Shown piece after piece: positions 11,861 through 23,485 of a DNA stretch of 63,185 nucleotides. How positions within the stretch are numbered: the stretch's first letter is position 1; each line of letters begins with the position of its first letter. A model generated the notes under the pieces. It was not told the DNA's origin. It saw only the letters and a program-made list of their open reading frames with translations, and ran no database searches. This stretch comes from Lingula anatina (Eukaryota; Brachiopoda; Lingulata; Lingulida; Lingulidae): positions 33,518-96,702 of the forward strand of contig NW_019775258.1 in NCBI RefSeq assembly GCF_001039355.2. Direction: 5' to 3'. The translations under genes and the position numbers were made by a program.

Positions 11861-12009
11861 TATTAAACCAGCAATATTCTGGTTTGGCGCTTGGACTTAG
11901 TCCATGAATAAAACGCTCGTTATGTTCGATTCTTGGGCTGATACACGTATGGTACAAAATATTATTACCCAAAGCAAACAAACGGCAACCCTGTAAATTA
12001 ACTAGAAGA

Positions 12010-12121
12010 CAAACTTCGACAAGCAAGACAATCTTGACATGGATGCAGGCGCTGGTCACTCAAATCTATGTCTTTGATGGAAGACCCATCCAGGCACCCA
12101 GTAAGCGGTAGTTAGGAGTCA
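12010..12121 (-). pseudogene. Decayed terminal exon, copy 1 (exon C)
   Basis: The acceptor ttattttcag (exon start 12121) matches that of the open exon at 57169-57293, and the Cys-Ile-His-Val-Lys-Ile segment survives. Stops interrupt the frame upstream of it in copy 1. It belongs to the minus-strand gene best preserved in the third paralog. Confidence 0.45.
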
Positions 12122-13503
12122 CTGAAAATAAACAGAGAAATCCACATTAAAGTGACGATGTCTAAATGGTTTGATAAAGTAATAAACATATAATCGTCAC
12201 AAAAATACAACGAAGTTATTTTATACACGACAATATAGTAGACTTCAGGTAGATTTATTAGACTAAGGCGTATCCCTCCATGAGGAATATCGTGATGATG
12301 GTAAATGTGCCCACACATGCATGCACCATCTTACACTTAAACCGGTCGTATTATAGAAGTGCACTTTATAGTAGGAGAGTTATAAAAAGTTACCAGTTCT
12401 CGGATTACGCAAATGTTTTATTACGGTAAAATCTGATAAATAAAACGTTTGAGTGACGGAAATAAATTCTGATAAATATTTGACAGAAGGGTCCGGTTGG
12501 CTGACTAGGATAATTCAACTGTTTGCTGTGTGCAGGGACGGAGAAATTAGTTTTGTCTCGTTTCGTTCGTAATGCTGTTAATTCCTGGAGGAGTAAGTTT
12601 ACCTCCGAAGCTAAGGAAGGGATATGCGCCCTCCGCCCCACCCACCCCACCTCAAACACACACACATGAAAAACGCGGATGGTAACTACCCTCTACCAGG
12701 GCCACAGTTAGATTTTTCATTAGATATTCACAGATATGTCTCTAGTTAAATGATAGGACTTTTCTGCACAATATGCGCACCTAGTAGGTTGTATGATAAA
12801 AGTAGATCTTCTTCAAATTCCAGTGTGCTTACATAAATGATATCGTATTCCATAAATGATATAGCAAATTCAGGCCGTTTTTTAAGAATCAAATAATAAA
12901 CGTAAATATTTTAATAAAGATTAGGAACGAAAATGTAATCATGAACACTAAAGTCAAAGGAGGAACACAGTGCCAACCAAATATGTTTGTTGTCAGTAAA
13001 CAGAATATATTTTACACTTGAAAAAACGAATCGCTATCGTCTAGAATGAAAAGAGTGCCATTAAGGAGGTATGGATGTATTACCTGTCCAGTCGTAGTGT
13101 TTAAGACGGATTTATGCGTTCAGAACTTTGGACAGCTGGAATACACCGTCACTTTTTTATTGGCAAATGCTCTTCCTCTGGAAAAATAATAGAAAATAAT
13201 TTAATTAAGCTTTAAGTTCATTTTGCTTTGAGCTCACTGAAACAGGGTCCTGAGAACGATGTTGTAGGTTTGCTTAGCCCTCAGCGTATTATACGCAGTA
13301 CGGCAGCGGGGCTGTACATGCGTATCCTCCCCATGGAGGCGATATATATATTTTATTATTTAAAAATATTAAATATTAAATTTTGGACTTCAAAGCACTC
13401 ACGCCAATGGCCATTATGCCTAAAATAGGAAATGCTCCATTTTGGGGGAATTTCGTCAACGCAATGTATGCAAAGTAATCTTAGTAATCAGCACAGTACT
13501 TAC

Positions 13504-13757
13504 CCAAAATTGCTGGAGTTTTCAGTGCCTAAATATCGTTCTTTATGTGGGAATTGTAGCAGTGTGGCATTTGAGGCTCCTTTTTTCACCATCTTCTACT
13601 GACCTTGGACCTATCTGAACACCTCTCACCAAAATACTCGCCTGGATTACATAATAAGGACACTTGACCACCTTCCGATCGGAAGCCTCGATTTAGTCTT
13701 TGTTACTAATAAGGCGTGTACACGGATTCCTTTTCCCAGTAAGGCGATTCGCGGTTT
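13504..13757 (-). pseudogene. Decayed exon A, copy 1
   Basis: It is bounded by an acceptor (ttttatttcag) and donor (gtaagt) homologous to those of 58071-58331. Segments KSRLPIGRWSSV and, after a frameshift, QASILVRGVQIGPRSVEDG match the third paralog. At 254 bp against 261 bp the frame is broken in the middle. The same length in copy 2 places this lesion before the recent duplication. Confidence 0.5.
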
Positions 13758-13887
13758 CTGAAATAAAAATGGTTAAAATAATCACATTTTGTCAGTCTTA
13801 ATACTTGATATCAACTGAGCAATCAGATTTCATGGGTCGAATGAATGAACAATAAGGCGCGGGATTGTGGTAGAGAAGACAGGACGT

Positions 13888-13888
<1 letters not shown>

Positions 13889-13919
<31 letters not shown>
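13889..13919. repeat. (CA)n microsatellite
   Basis: A pure CA run abuts the truncated MITE at 13920. The duplicate at about 33645-33675 is interrupted by a T and is preceded by different bases. Confidence 0.85.
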
Positions 13920-13921
<2 letters not shown>

Positions 13922-14081
13922 GGTGTTGGATGGTCGGCCCGCTGAAGGGCCCCGGAAATTTTTGGTATTTTAGAGGGCGAACGGTGCCATTTGGTACGGT
14001 TTAGAACTATAATTCAGCTAGTCAAATTTCTAATTTCAAGAGGAGACCCCCCTGACCCCCCTATAAATCCGCCCCTGTTAA
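13920..14081. mobile_element. Left-truncated hAT-like MITE
   Basis: It shares ttttagagggcgaacggtgc and the right end ataaatccgcccctg with the element at 11538. Its left end is missing and replaced by the CA microsatellite. The same truncated form occurs in copy 2 (33676-33840). Confidence 0.6.
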
Positions 14082-14107
14082 TATACCAGTATTAGAATAT
14101 TAAAAGA

Positions 14108-14730
14108 ATGGTAAACTACAAAACTATCGTCTTTATAAAAACTTTGCACTTTGAATTTGACCAAATAATTATTTATGAAATACATGAATTAGAAGACCCG
14201 TTTATTGGCAGATGCGTAGTGAAGAGAAACTATAACCATTCATATATCATAAGACAGTTTAATGGCATAATTGAATCAAAGCAACTCGCATTTCCTTTAT
14301 TGGATATTTTCTTAAAATGATTAAAGTGAGGAGAATAGGTCCATTTTGCAGGGTAGAGGTCTGTCAGAGACTGAGACTGAAATACTTGCTAGGGCTGAAT
14401 ATTTTCTGAACGGTTACTATTTTTCTGTCGTAGTTCATTCACCAAACGGCACTGGGACACTTTTGGAATGTCTTTAATTTTTTTAGAGTTATAAACCTGT
14501 GACAATAAATTATGTGAATGAACAAATATCATTTGTTTAATGCCATGCTTTTAGCCAGTATCTTGGTAATAACTTCAAAAGTTTTCAATCCATGCCTGAG
14601 GATTACCTTGAAGGCACCAACTGCTCTTGAGGCCCACCTTACAGAGATCTGTACTCATATTGTGGGGTCCAAGGAATTGCAGAAACACCATTTCTACCCT
14701 AGAGATTTTGATAAAAATTGTAAGACGTAA
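14108..14730 (+). other. Conserved ORF block of unknown nature
   Basis: Two ORFs (14108-14320 and 14518-14730) include FDQIIIYEIHELEDPFIGRC and VFNPCLRITLKAPTALEAHL. The copy-2 versions at 33869-34078 and about 34274-34482 are similar, though the second is interrupted there. A third frame in copy 2 (34032-34232) reads GRGLSETETEILARAEYFLN. Composition hints at a decayed coding region such as a transposase, but I recognise no domain. Confidence 0.25.
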
Positions 14731-14832
14731 TCTGCAGACCATGAAATGACTGTCTATTTATCTAAAGTCAAATCTGTGAATATCTTGCGAAAAATCAATC
14801 TGTTGCCCTGGTAGAGGATAGGCCTTTAAAAA

Positions 14833-14833
14833 N
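14833..14833. other. Single ambiguous base (N) near duplication end
   Basis: A lone N in aaaaanatttgg lies about 17 bases beyond the last base shared by the two 14.7 kb copies (about 14816). Isolated Ns often mark a join or unresolved consensus, so it bears on whether the duplication is real. Confidence 0.95.
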
Positions 14834-15368
14834 ATTTGGATCAAAACATATATATATATATATTGAAAACCTACACACAATGTTCACATCAGAACATCAG
14901 CATTAAAACCTGAGCGAAAGAGGAAAGTCAGAAAAGAATTTTACACAGCGAGCAACAAGAAAGGTAAGCCAAGGAATATGGTTGTATTCTAAATATGTTT
15001 TTTATCCCACCCACCCCTTCCCATACTCAATACTTTTCACACCCTCTTTTGCGCCTATTGCGCTTTTAGACATTCCACTGCCTAAATCATTGGGTGGCGC
15101 TTTTAAAAATTTCCCACCTTTAATAATTATGTAGAGTATGTATCACAGACATCTCGCCGTGTACAGATTTCTCTTTCAGAACTTATCATGGAGCAGTTGG
15201 GCCTCTGGGCCCACGGAATGCTGGTACGCATTTCACAATCTGTTACACTCCGCTCTTTTACTCCTTTTCATAAAATTTTTAGGGTGACTCCCATAAACAC
15301 CCAACATAAATACATAATTATTAAACATAGCAAATAATTTTACTTTTCAAATATATTGGATTTATAAA

Positions 15369-15416
15369 TAATGTCAAGGATAATGTCAAGGATAATGTCA
15401 AGGATAATGTAAGGAT
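15369..15416. repeat. 12-bp tandem repeat, four units
   Basis: AATGTCAAGGAT occurs three times exactly, then once with a missing C. No function is apparent. Confidence 0.9.
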
Positions 15417-15580
15417 ATGAACACCTATAAATAAGGAGAGATCCTAAGACAGAAGTATATATAGTTGTTATCATTTATTGATAAATAATTGCTTCTAGAA
15501 TGAGAGTTGTTTCTAAAGGAAATCATAGTGTGTACATTTTCAAAGTTAACAGAGATTTTAACAACACAAAAAATTTCTAG

Positions 15581-15582
<2 letters not shown>

Positions 15583-15655
<73 letters not shown>
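15583..15655. repeat. (AT)n microsatellite
   Basis: A pure AT tract of 73 bp. Similar tracts are at 19033-19096 and 57425-57479. The ORFs crossing them are artefacts. Confidence 0.95.
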
Positions 15656-15656
<1 letters not shown>

Positions 15657-16303
15657 CTGAGGTGCTGCCCCTGACTCCACACTTCACTCACCTCTTTCAG
15701 GGCAGGCTGAGCACACTTCACTCTTCAACTACATAACCACTAACATATATACACAGAACATCTGTCTGATATTATATCATATTATTATTAATCTTATATC
15801 TTTTTAAAGCAAAGGCAAAATTATATTATAAAACAAAACAGATGTTTTCTTTGACCATGTTATTTAAATGTCTACTTAAAGGCAAAACAGTTGAAAGTAC
15901 ATACAGTAACCAAGGTAAAGGGGTGAAGCAAAATTAAATATGCAAGGGAGAATTATAGAACTATGAGTTAAACATGTTTGTGGAAATATCATTCTACTGA
16001 TAAAGGTGTCTTGATATTTTTAATGACAAATCATTGTTGGAAAAGGATCAATTTGTATTAAACTTCTTTGAGCTATTGCAAATCATCTTCAAATTTGTTT
16101 AATAAGCCAGCTATAGACTCAACCTGGGTACCAATGCCAAACTGGTATTGTCTACACCAATGTAGCTATCCACATCAAACCCTTTGCAATCTGTTTCAAA
16201 TAAACTTCTGGTGAACTTCCTGGTGAATTATCCTATTTGTAAAGGATATGAACACCTAGCCAGTACACACTATACCTGGCCTTGCTGATTACTGCCACTT
16301 CTA

Positions 16304-16470
16304 CAGGGGTGGATTTAGGCCGTCTTCTGGGTCTTCCAGAAGACAGTCAGATTTTCAAGTTTACGTTGACAGATATCTATTTTTTCTGTCGGAAGACGGT
16401 CAAAAATGTAGGATGGATCAGCAAAGATAATTTGGAAGACTGTCAGAAAATATCTCTGGATCCGCCCCTG
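16304..16470. mobile_element. hAT-like MITE with CTTCTA duplication
   Basis: The ends caggggtggatttagg and, in complement, caggggcggatccagag match the family at 11538. CTTCTA flanks both sides (16298-16303 and 16471-16476). At 167 bp it has internal repeats of gtcttctg/cagaagac words that form a partial foldback. The long frame over it is incidental. Confidence 0.7.
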
Positions 16471-16589
16471 CTTCTATGCAGTTTGCCACAAGGTTGCCAG
16501 GCAACAGAGAAAGCAAAGCAGCCAATCACTGGTCCTAAATGGTCATGTAATGCAAGTATTGAAGAATGGTTGTATGTGGCTTACAAACT

Positions 16590-16591
<2 letters not shown>

Positions 16592-16627
<36 letters not shown>
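16592..16627. repeat. (GA)n microsatellite
   Basis: An uninterrupted GA tract of about 36 bp. Confidence 0.95.
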
Positions 16628-16630
<3 letters not shown>

Positions 16631-17236
16631 TGATGACAAGACTCTGTAACTATGTTCCCCTTAACATATTCTGTAATAAAAGACATGACCTAATAATGTT
16701 AATTCCTGGCACTTTAAGTCATACAAGTACATATATACACAGAGTAAGTAATTATTCTGCTCATAAAGTCAACATATGATGGCAGTTTTCCAGGGCTGAA
16801 TACTCTGCTTTGTTGTGTGTGATCTTTGGCTCACACTTACAGTGTCTGAGGTCACGCTGGATTAGCTTTCATGTCTTGGTCCAATGGTAGACACTTCAAT
16901 AAAGTCTGAAATACTGGTTACTTAGACAACATATTATTTAAGAAACATACCTGGCTAATTCTCACTATTCATATTAACTTATATTAACCTGAGAGAAAAT
17001 ATCAGTTAACTAAATTAAATTACTGAAAGTGATATGTTTAAGGGATTCAAGAACAATATCTTTTGTCCATCAATTATGTTAAAACATTTATTACTGCTTA
17101 CTAGGTGATATACTATGTAACAATGTATTTCTTTTGACTCAGGATAAGACAAAGAATGAACCAGGAGAAAGCCCTGATATGAGCTTGGTGTGTGTTAATA
17201 ATGTAAAAGCACTAGATAATTGACTTAGTAACCTAA

Positions 17237-17462
17237 CACCCCATTTCCATAGATTTTTAGATCGATCTATCCCTGTGGGGAGTCTCACTAGATTACTGTC
17301 AGCTTGGCCGGCTTAAGCGTCTGTCCCGCCTACTAAAAGCTGTAAGGGGGTAATTAACTATGGTGCCTGCTCGGCTGACTGCAATTTAGCGTGAACCCCC
17401 AGGGAGTTAGGTCGATCTAAATTTTAATCTTTAGATCGATCTAAATCTCTGGGAAAGCACCC
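17237..17462. mobile_element. MITE, independent insertion with TAA duplication
   Basis: The same family occurs as at 2511 and 22527. The left end is caccccatttccatagattt and the right end, in complement, is gggtgctttcccagagattt. TAA flanks both sides (17234-17236 and 17463-17465). The 226 bp contain no ORF. It lies in the spacer between the two large copies, so it marks a separate transposition of this family. Confidence 0.7.
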
Positions 17463-17960
17463 TAAGTGAGAACAACATAGGAAAAGCCACACCACATGGT
17501 ACAACCAACGACCTGAATATTAATTCTTCAACTGCCAGCTACTACAGGTAACAGCACAGGAAAATAAAATCCAACTTATCTAAATGTTATTAATTTTGTT
17601 GCTCAATTGTACACAGCAACATAATTTAAATATAAACCTATTCCATAACTATATATTTTTCTTTGGCTTAATCTGCATCACTGAATGCTATTCACAACCT
17701 ATTACCGTGCAAAACGTTTGCATTCTTTACTACAGTATACATATTTGAGTAAAAATTCACTGTAAGTCATACAGCAGAGAATGCTGTGATTGTGGTAGTG
17801 TCTTGACAACAGGCAACAACACAAGAAAACTTATAAATAATATCATCATTCATCTTGCTGCCATTTAAATAATTGGTGAGCTGGAAGCTTCCTTTACGAC
17901 AAGGTGTGAGGTGGAAATACATGTAGGGGACATATTGAACACCAGCTTTAGAGAGCCTAC

Positions 17961-18069
17961 CTCCTTCACACAGCTGCATCACCACCCACAGTTCATCTTT
18001 AACCACAAATGGAGTGTAATAAGACACCACATTCTCATGATGACACTGGCTCATGGCTTGAATTTCTTT
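17961..18069 (-). pseudogene. OXSR1/STK39-like kinase exon
   Basis: The 109-bp exon has a clear acceptor (atttgtag) and donor (gtaggc). It encodes [19 protein letters not shown] and [17 protein letters not shown], close to the OSR1/SPAK kinase N-lobe (alpha-C helix to hinge), a family that phosphorylates cation-chloride cotransporters downstream of WNK. The phase fits the upstream exon at 18856-18961. The hinge has CEGG where the family has LSGG. The upstream exon has an in-frame stop and no further exons are visible, so this is a partial duplicate or pseudogene rather than the working gene. Confidence 0.8.
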
Positions 18070-18855
18070 CTACAAATAAAACAAAACAATTAAAAATGAA
18101 CAATCTCCACATTGCTAAATTATGCCTGACTAGTCCTAACAGTGTTGGGATAACAATATAGGAAAACTGGCATAAATATAGACACCTTAGACAAAAAATC
18201 CTGAATGATCCTGCAAAAAATCTGATCATGTTGGTTTTTTTTTAAACTTGCATTTTTATTTTATTATTAAAAGCACTTAGGTTGGTAGATTTTAAGTAAA
18301 ACAAAAGTGCAGTAAAAAACATGTACTTCTAGGGTGAAAGTTGCATAAATGAATAAGAATTTAAAAAAAACAAGGAAGAAACAAAAACCTTCATTAAAAC
18401 TAGACAGCAAAGCTGGCAAATATACAGACACCGTACAAGAGACAAGTACTTATCGTTAATGTCAATCAATCATGCCAATTTTCAAAAGCAGCCTGCCTCA
18501 TTACCAAACAAAGCCACTCAGTAAATTTAAAGTAAAACAAAAATATGGCTTGGCAGTTACGGAACGAACAAAATATAGGGTACATACTTAAAAGCTGATT
18601 ATACAGTCTTTTGAACTCAATTGCTGTTTGACTTAAGGAAAGCTGTAAATTTATTATTAATAAATTGGCTGAAAAATGAAACACATTCCATGGTTAAAAC
18701 TGGAAATGTATTTCAGACTAACTGAGACAAATCTAGGGTTTTGCAAGGGGTGGTGGTGGGGAGATATACTACATGTAGTATACAGGTGTTTGCCTCACTT
18801 TAAAACTGAAGATGTTAAATGCAGGAGGCTGAAGATGAGGCTGCCATGAACTCAC

Positions 18856-18961
18856 CAGAGGCTCCACGGTGGTGCTGGCCTTCTCCAGGTTGATCCTCTT
18901 GAAGGCACATTTCTAGTTCTTTGGTGTACACAGGGAAGCCTGTACCACAGCAGTGTCCAGT
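18856..18961 (-). pseudogene. OXSR1/STK39-like exon with in-frame TAG
   Basis: The 106-bp exon, with acceptor gcccag and donor gtgagt, encodes TAVVQASLCTPKN, a stop, then KCAFKRINLEKASTTVEPL. It aligns with the OSR1/SPAK glycine-loop-to-beta-3 region, including the catalytic lysine in FKRIN. The TAG (18913-18915) falls where the family has a charged residue. It joins in phase 0 to the exon at 17961-18069. The stop and missing remainder support a pseudogene; a sequencing error at one base is the alternative. Confidence 0.8.
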
Positions 18962-19029
18962 CTGGGCAAAATTTGATTATATATATATCACTAAACTACA
19001 GTAGTAGCCCCAGCACCTACAGAACAGAG

Positions 19030-19032
<3 letters not shown>

Positions 19033-19096
<64 letters not shown>
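19033..19096. repeat. (AT)n microsatellite
   Basis: A pure AT tract. A short duplicated context flanks it: actacagtagtagccccagcacctacagaacagagatcat before and a near copy after. Confidence 0.95.
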
Positions 19097-19098
<2 letters not shown>

Positions 19099-19234
19099 CT
19101 AAATTACAGCAGTGACCCCAGCACCTACAAGAAAACAGAGACCATTCATATCACAAAACCAGTAGATCGGCCTACCATTTATGTCGGGTCTTCCGCCATA
19201 TTGCCAAGGAGAGCCACATGGGGGCCGTAGCAAT

Positions 19235-19408
19235 GGGGCCGTAGCGATAGTCCGAAGGTTCAATAGTCCGAAGGTTCATTGGTCCGAATATTCACTATAG
19301 AACCTTCGGACCAATGAACCCTTGATTAAAAAATCGATGAAAACGTTACCACTTTTCGGACCAATGAACCTTAGGACCAATGAACCTTCGGACTATCGAG
19401 ACGCCCCC
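19235..19408. mobile_element. Foldback element with iterated TCCGAAGGTTCA arms
   Basis: The left arm holds tandem agtccgaaggttcatt-type words. The right arm holds their complements (aaccttcggaccaatg). The outer ends ggggccgtagcgatag and ctatcgagacgcccc are near inverted repeats. Arms built from subrepeats around a short unique centre are typical of foldback-type elements. No ORF is present. Confidence 0.7.
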
Positions 19409-19563
19409 TTTGCATGCAAACATGATGGATTTGTTTAGTTGTATCCATACATATTAATTACCTAGTTACTTATTTTGCTTTAATACTGTCCTGTTTTCTT
19501 GAAAAATACCACTTCCTATGTTAACTTGCGACTGGACTTCTTTTTTCTAGTGTATAGGGAGAC

Positions 19564-19607
<44 letters not shown>

Positions 19608-19608
19608 C
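19564..19608. repeat. (GT)n(GA)n compound microsatellite
   Basis: A GT run passes directly into a GA run, the same transition as at 4102 and 24112. It may be another tail of the same SINE-like family, though no head is evident here. Confidence 0.85.
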
Positions 19609-20339
19609 AGGATAGAGATCTCAGTCCTTAGGGCCTACTCCTAATTCGTGTAAGAACACAGAGTATCCATGCATAAAACTTACATAAAGCCACCTCAACT
19701 GACAAAGTTGGGTATTTATTTCTTTATAACCCTCCCCCTCAAATTTGGAGTCTGACTGCTCTTTCAATTTATCTACATTTTTATTGCCAAAAAGTTGGTC
19801 TTATTTTAAAATAACTATTCAAGAGCGCTTTTAATAAAAAAGATCCACAAAAAGGTCCATTTTTTCCTTGGTGGTCCAGTTATGTTTTATCGTGCAATTT
19901 TAGTTGCCTATTACTTTCAGCTGTTGCTGTTGCATTTGTATTTAATTGTGAAATGTCACGGTTAATTGAAAGCTTTTTTTTTTTTTTTTGCATTAACTCA
20001 ATAAGCAATGTCCCCTTGTTTCATTGCACTGTTGCTTCTAATTTATGAAAAAGTAACTACGAGGTAAAAAAAAATTGGCCCCATACTCTTGTAAAGTGAC
20101 CGTAGCCTACAATGCTAAGGAAGTGTCGGACGTTGAAAAGTTTTACTTAAGCTCTGAGTCGAAATAAACGATTTTTGCACCTAAAAGTAATTTTGTTTAA
20201 GAGATTTAAAAATCTATTTTCATAAGCTTTTGATCGAATATAATACATGTATAGGGCATCAAACTGAAGCTCATTGTTTAAAGTTTCACAGAGATGTATC
20301 ATCGTTGCTCATTCTAGCACCATAAAAATCAAAAGTGTG

Positions 20340-20990
20340 CACCCGGGGCTAGTTGGCCCCCTTGGCTCGGGGGAAGTTGGACCCTCATATTACTCACAAA
20401 CCTTTGTGTGCAACAGAGCTAGAGACCATTGATGAAATAAACTGAATGGTTTAAAACTGAATCTGTTACTTTCTTTTTAAACGAAAATTTATTATTCGTT
20501 TTCATTCATTAAAAACCTGCTTTATACCATTATCAATTTATTATTAATTAAAACAAAACAAATTTTATTGATAGATATTTTGGTTCTTGCAACACGTAGG
20601 CCCCCCTACAATGTGACGTACGGAAACCTCAATAAATCTGCCTCATTTAAACTATTTATTCATCAAAGACTCTCAAAAATGAATTTTATAAATTAAAAAT
20701 GTATAAAAATGTATTTCAAGGCGTTTACATGGGATACTTACTTCAATTTCGTGTAGGGGGCCAACTTGCCCCGACCCTGGGGCCAACTTGCCCCGCCACG
20801 GGGCAAGTTGGCCCCTCTGACGTCAACTGCATTTTTTTTTTTTTTTTTTTTTTTTTTTGTGAGGCATCTGGCATTAATGACGTTGCATACGTAGCTTAGT
20901 TCATGGGGCTTACTTTGAAACCGGTTTTGTTACTCTAACTCACAAGGCCAAAAGTGTCTAACTGGGCCAACTAGCCCCGGTCTCCCCTAC
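20340..20990. repeat. GC-rich inverted-motif element, second copy
   Basis: This is the copy-2 counterpart of 370-1010, with an extra motif unit: GGGGCCAACTTGCCCC-type words occur near 20346-20388, 20757-20775, 20780-20796 and 20801-20818. The number of motif units therefore differs between the two 14.7 kb copies. A long T run (20833-20858) interrupts the element. Confidence 0.55.
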
Positions 20991-21369
20991 TACGTCGTCC
21001 ACACTTTACTGCTGTGAAATAATCTTACCAAGATATTAATAAAGGCATGATGATGGGGATGCGTGCCTTACATAACAAGCTCATGAGAGCTGTTTACAGT
21101 AACATTTTTTTACTAATGCTCAACACGGGGACGTGTCTCACTTTCAGTATAGCAAAAGATTATAACAAAAACTTATAAAATATCTATTTTCAACTACATC
21201 AGGGATTTTGATGAACATGAATGTAGTACCTTTAATTGAAAAATGTGAAGATTTTGCAAGCAATTGAAATTGTCCAAATTTCACAAATGAAGATGGAAGT
21301 ATCAAATCACAGTTTTTTTTCTTTCGCTCGGCACACTCACTGTAAGAGCAATTGCGATCATAGCGGATA

Positions 21370-21608
21370 TGATTGACGTTTGTTTATATAACCCGTCAAT
21401 CAAGCTGTTATTACTTGACAGCAACTATCAAAACTGAGTGAATTTGATTGATACCTTGTCAATCAAAGAAGGTAGGAAGCTGGAACTATACGAGGACTGT
21501 AGTGATCCGCTGTGTTATGATTTTGATTGATGTTTGTTTATAAAACTGCCAATCAAAGTCGTGTGCACTTGACAGCTGTATGAATTGGATAATTGGCTGT
21601 CAATCACA
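21370..21608. promoter_or_regulatory. Cluster of TGATTGAY words, second copy
   Basis: This is the copy-2 equivalent of 1375-1625. All the words persist apart from single-base drift (for example gattgacg to gattgatg near 21527). Retention within a recent duplicate is expected anyway and does not by itself show function. Confidence 0.3.
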
Positions 21609-21641
21609 AGAGATATTATAACCTAAGGGCAAAAATGAAGA

Positions 21642-21850
21642 ATATATATATTTGTAGCTCTCTAGGTAAACCTCTCAATAAATTCACGCTGTCATAGAAA
21701 TGGGCCGCGATAGATAAACTTCCTAGTACGTCAGCGTGTAGATCCACTAACTCGTACACTAGAAGCCCTCATACCGATACCTCCACGTGCTGACATGTCA
21801 ATGAAAGTATCAAGTTTACAGAACCATTTTTTTTTTTGTAATTTTACAGT
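21642..21850 (-). pseudogene. Frameshifted copy of the exon at 1.7 kb
   Basis: This aligns with 1631-1882 but has lost one base (gacatgtcag against gacattgtcag) and gained eight bases (ctagtgta) inside the region encoding the conserved passage. The net frame is disrupted. It is the copy-2 counterpart, whether a decayed duplicate or a defective allele. Confidence 0.4.
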
Positions 21851-22526
21851 AAAACTAGAGGCCCTTTTCATATGATAGCGAAACTCCGTACATCAATTGA
21901 AATTATTACTTTCATACCCCTGTACATTCAATCCCAATATTACATGTACAGTATATTGTTACTACTATTACCCATGAGCTCTTGATAAAACTTCTGCTTA
22001 GATGCCGATATTAGTGACTAGTACTTTAAGAAGTGCCTGTCTTGTTCAGTTCACAGCTATTGTTAGATCCGCCTTTGATATTCAATAGTTTGGGTTGGGC
22101 CTTAGAAATTAATTAATTTTACGTGTATTATACATATATTTTTTTTTACCTTCCTTCTCAAAGTTCTTCTTATGTAGAAAGTGATAACAAGCACACAGTG
22201 ATTTTTAATTTGTTTTCGGAAGACCTGACAGTGAAATAATGCACCACGTGGTGCAAATGGGAGAGCTCGAATTCCGAATTCGAAAAAAAAACTAAGATCT
22301 TAGATCTGACAGACATTAGTCGTAAGCCGCCAAATATGTCGCTTTCGCAAGTACTTCGAAAACAAACTTACCAAAAAAACGGAGCAAATTTTGTTTTCAA
22401 TATGGACCGGACTTTTTTAATCATGCATGGAAGGGCAAGGAATATCAACACTTAAAGGTCAACAGTAACGGTGGAGAATTCAGCACTGACAGCATCGATG
22501 TACCATCCTGATCTTTCTCTGTCCAA

Positions 22527-22742
22527 GGCTCTATTCCCATAGATTTTAGATCGATCTATCTCCGCGGGGAGTCTCACTAGATTACTTTCAGATAATCCGA
22601 CTTAAATGTCCGTCCCGCCTACTACAAGCTGTAAGGGGGTAATTAACTTTTGTGTCCGCCCCGCTGACAGCTATTTAGCGTGAACCCCCAGGGAGTTAGG
22701 TCGATCTAAAGTAGGTCGATCTAATCTATGGAAATGGGGTGC
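22527..22742. mobile_element. MITE, duplicate of 2511-2726
   Basis: It is 216 bp and nearly identical to the copy-1 element, at the equivalent position. It therefore came with the segmental duplication rather than by a new insertion. Confidence 0.7.
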
Positions 22743-23485
22743 AAGTCTCTCTGTCTCATCTAGCACATTCCTATGTCTTTAGTGGAAAGCGTCGCAATCA
22801 GGGTCACCTCCAGTCAACCTCTCGTCTTGCTGAATGAGACATCTCCTGGTAAGGAAATCGGCAGTGTAACGTCTCTAAAACGCTCAAGTAAAATGTTTGT
22901 TTAAAAGACTTTTTAAAACACACTGATGTGACGGTCGACCGTTACCAAGACATTCTTCAGTCTGTTTGGAATTCTTTATTAAGGCGACTGAAAAAAGTGC
23001 TGCAATTTTGTCGGTAGCCTCTTGTATCAGGCACGCCCCGACAATTGACCTTTATAAAAAAAAGCGTTGTTCAAACGTTTGAGAAAATTCATTAAGAGAC
23101 GCCACTCGCTCTTTTTCTACCTGTATTACATGTACCACGCAGCAGAGAGATACATCTGATGTTTACTATTGCGACGAGCGGGTAGATGTTGCATACATGC
23201 AATCATAATAAATTCTAATTATGATTTATTTATTTATTTTTATTCATTAAATGCACATTCAATTAAGATACATTTCAATGCGCTAGACGGGTATATAACA
23301 TAAAATTCCTAAAAAATCATACAAACTAAATTTGATATTCGTAAAACATAATTTTCTCTCCCACTAAAGGGCGAAACATTACGAATAACAAACACTTTCA
23401 AAGCTTATATTCCTGATTAAAAACTAAATAAAGAAACAGAGCCCATCATCAAACTAGCTCTAAAATTCATCTTTAGCTAGGTCGG

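Larger units (their letters stand above)
99..14816. repeat. Segmental duplication, copy 1 (14.7 kb)
   Basis: The block from gcattaactcaataagca to ctgttgccctggtagagg recurs in the same order and orientation at 19990-34568. Spot comparison shows long stretches with about one to a few mismatches per hundred bases, plus small indels and microsatellite length changes. It contains tRNA-like repeats, several transposon fragments and minus-strand exon-like segments. Copy 1 uniquely carries a 168-bp MITE (6241-6408) and an internal 115-bp re-insertion (11557-11671). A real tandem duplication and two haplotypes placed in tandem by the assembler both fit. Confidence 0.93.

Noticed and set aside
15425-15721. 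98-codon minus ORF, and 85-codon ORF at 18973-19230
   Set aside because: Both are (IY)n translations of AT microsatellites.
16282-16593. 103-codon plus ORF
   Set aside because: Most of it is the MITE at 16304-16470 read in one frame.
17767-18054. 95-codon minus ORF as a stand-alone kinase-like gene
   Set aside because: Only the part upstream of the donor at 17960 is kinase exon; the rest is intron sequence.
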